From contig DVDT01000005.1 in assembly GCA_015296085.1 (NCBI GenBank), forward strand, positions 1 to 64,000: a stretch of DNA of 64,000 bases. The letters are read 5' to 3'. Under the pieces are notes generated by a model. It saw only the letters and a list, made by a program, of their open reading frames with translations, had not been told where the DNA came from and searched no databases. The position numbers and the translations under genes are program-made. How positions within the stretch are numbered: position 1 is the stretch's first letter; every line of letters starts with the position of its first letter. Positions 62,510-64,000 of the stretch are shown here, piece by piece. The DNA is from Trichormus sp. M33_DOE_039. GTDB lineage: Bacteria; Cyanobacteriota; Cyanobacteriia; Cyanobacteriales; Nostocaceae.

Positions 62510-63430
62510 TTACCAATCATCTGCTTCAGACTGCCGCTCAATTTGCGCGATCGCTAGTTTTGCTAAAACTCGCACCACTTGCTGCTCATCATTGAGTAAT
62601 GCTTGTAAAGGTTCTAAAGCAGTGCGATCGCCAATTTTACCCAAAGAGTTAATCGCTGCTTTTCTCACATCTAAGTCGGTATCTTGAATTGCCAAAATTA
62701 AATGGGGTACAGCAGGCAAATGATTTACCTGTCCCAATGCAGCTGCTGCTTCGGTACGAATCAAAGGTTCTGGGTCAGTCAAAGCCGAAACTAAAAGATT
62801 ACAGGACTTTTCATCAGACTGTTCTTGTGCCACATGACCCAACGCACCAATCACCGCACAGCGGACATCTACTGAAGCGTCATTCAACGCCTTGTACAAA
62901 TAATCTGCGGCTTCAGAACCAATAAACGCCAACGCCCAAGCTGCATGACCTTTAATATCCTCTGGTTGATTTGATGCTAGGACATCCAGCAAACTCGGTA
63001 CAGCCGCTTCTCCAGTTCTGGCAAGTGCGCCCACAGATGAACCTTTGACAACTGTATCTTTATCATTCAGGAAGGCATAGAGCAAGTTAGGTACGGCTTT
63101 CGGGTCAGCGATAATAGTCAGGGTTTTAGCTGCTGCTCGACGCACAACGACGTTACTATGATTAGCCAAAGCGTCTAATAGAAAAGGGGTGGCAATTTCG
63201 CCGATTTCTCCTAATGTTTCTGCAAACCGCAACCGTACTAGACCACGTGGATCTCCTAAACCTTCAACCAACTGTTTGAGTAATTGGTCGGTGGCTTCAA
63301 ACGTACCCATCGTAATCTGCTCATTTACCCTCTCAATCAGGGCATCGTTCTCCGATTGAATTTGCTCTGTCTTAACTGGCACGACTGGCTCATCCATTGT
63401 TGCAGGTTGGGAGTTAAGCGAGTGATTCAT
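62510..63430 (-). CDS. HEAT-repeat protein, possibly NblB/CpcE-like
   Basis: A 306-residue protein with about six HEAT/PBS-lyase-type repeats, for example RGLVRLRFAETLGEIGE, NVVVRRAAAKTLTIIADP, and DLDVRKAAINSLGKIGDR. The VRxxAAxALGxI pattern is that of the PBS lyase HEAT family, which includes phycobilin lyases and NblB-like phycobilisome-degradation factors. A phycobilisome link is plausible but unproven. The N-terminal 50 residues are polar and probably unstructured. Confidence 0.8.
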   Translation of the reverse strand: MNHSLNSQPATMDEPVVPVKTEQIQSENDALIERVNEQITMGTFEATDQLLKQLVEGLGDPRGLVRLRFAETLGEIGEIATPFLLDALANHSNVVVRRAAAKTLTIIADPKAVPNLLYAFLNDKDTVVKGSSVGALARTGEAAVPSLLDVLASNQPEDIKGHAAWALAFIGSEAADYLYKALNDASVDVRCAVIGALGHVAQEQSDEKSCNLLVSALTDPEPLIRTEAAAALGQVNHLPAVPHLILAIQDTDLDVRKAAINSLGKIGDRTALEPLQALLNDEQQVVRVLAKLAIAQIERQSEADDW

Positions 63431-63607
63431 CAGAAATTCCTTATTGAGTGCAATGGTTCAATCTAAATGAGTCGGTAGACAAAAACACAACTATTTGAAG
63501 AAAGATAAACTAGGCTAAAACCCTCTTCTCTTCTGCCTACCCTGCGGGAACGCTGGCACGTAGCTTGCTCTTGCTTCCCTGAAGGGGTAATGCCTTCTGT
63601 CTTCTCC

Positions 63608-63847
63608 TTAATTACCGGAGGAGAGAGCAGTTTGACGCTCGCGGAGAGCCTGAATTTGAGCATCAATTTGAGCCAGATTTGGCTCTAAATAAGCCATAGC
63701 TTGTGCTTTCATGACTTTAGCTCGCTGCGCCATAGATAGGGTGTCATTCACCAATCTTTCGCGATATTGTTCTAACTCGGCAATAATTGCGGTTAATTCT
63801 TCAGGGGTGGCCTGTTCGATGGAGTTGACTTCTTGACTATCAGCCAT
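63608..63847 (-). CDS. Small conserved coiled-coil protein
   Basis: A 79-residue helical protein: MADSQEVNSIEQATPEELTAIIAELEQYRERLVND, then MAQRAKVMKAQAMAYLEPNLAQIDAQIQALRERQ. It is acidic at the start, then alternates hydrophobic and charged residues, with a predicted coiled coil. I do not recognise a family. It lies upstream of the HEAT gene in the same direction, with a 177-base gap. Confidence 0.65.
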   Translation of the reverse strand: MADSQEVNSIEQATPEELTAIIAELEQYRERLVNDTLSMAQRAKVMKAQAMAYLEPNLAQIDAQIQALRERQTALSSGN

Positions 63848-64000
63848 ATTTGTTGTTTTTCCTAAACGCGATTAAAAAAGGTCTGATTTTAAAGTTGTGT
63901 ATTTGATCTTCTCAGATCGCGTCACCAATGAGCAAACGCGATCGCGCACACTTTGCAAATTAGTATGAAACAAAATCTCAATCAATGTCGCCAAAATACT

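Noticed and set aside
1-64000. CRISPR arrays, tRNA or rRNA genes
   Set aside because: No regularly spaced repeats with unique spacers, and no cloverleaf or rRNA-like sequence were noticed on either strand.

Overview
The window comes from a filamentous, heterocyst-forming cyanobacterium (Nostoc/Anabaena type). The evidence is a complete fraC-fraD-fraE filament-integrity cluster, a calcium-dependent protease of the Anabaena PrcA type, a psbA (D1) gene, zeta-carotene desaturase, a xisH-xisI pair, very frequent GCGATCGC (HIP1) octamers, and the short palindromic and TIR-bearing dispersed repeats typical of Nostocales. No rRNA, tRNA, CRISPR array or complete insertion sequence was seen.

Layout. 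1-10 kb is mostly housekeeping: the end of cydA and cydB (cytochrome bd oxidase), a remnant of an Rpn-family nuclease, an ABC-2 export pair, PrxQ, cobyric acid synthase, a compact ferredoxin, an SRPBCC protein and crtQ. 10.05-12.07 kb is gene-poor and holds one small ribbon-helix-helix gene. 12-25 kb carries a DUF6930-type protein, an A-type Fe-S carrier, a TIGR01777 oxidoreductase, a tandem CobO-like ATPase, fraCDE, purN, a CPBP protease and a second ferredoxin. 25-39 kb is accessory DNA: a Uma2 nuclease, a TIR-GUN4 fusion, a DUF433/DUF5615 toxin-antitoxin pair broken by a stop codon, nested MITE-like elements, acnB, a three-gene ParB-like/hydrolase operon, vapBC between two copies of a small gene, and xisHI.

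39.7-46.8 kb is the most coherent unit and looks like a sulfide/low-oxygen island: sulfide:quinone oxidoreductase, a Rieske protein, a rhodanese remnant, a METTL7-like thiol methyltransferase, a CxxC thioredoxin-reductase-like flavoprotein, a nitronate-monooxygenase-like enzyme, a psbA gene with the D1' signature (A80, L158, A286), and an ArsR-family repressor. A related 15-bp motif (ATAACTRWWTAGYAN) lies in all three promoter regions: sqr/petC, NMO/psbA and arsR. I infer one regulon. Sulfide electrons would enter the plastoquinone pool through SQR and pass to cytochrome b6f, while PSII carries the micro-oxic D1 form.

46.8-64 kb has a secreted thermonuclease-like protein, prcA beside a divergently placed stand-alone prodomain-like protein, a PhnD-like lipoprotein overlapping a sensor kinase, sdhA, a TIR-SLOG fusion, a CrtH/RetSat-like flavoprotein, a response regulator-kinase-lipoprotein operon, and a HEAT-repeat protein.

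The best candidates for undescribed biology are the ArsR-linked sulfide/D1' regulon and the ParB-like pair with a degenerate metallo-beta-lactamase/double-hydrolase membrane protein (32.15-36.2 kb). The two TIR fusions (TIR-GUN4 and TIR-SLOG) come next. All functional statements rest on reading motifs; no database search was run.
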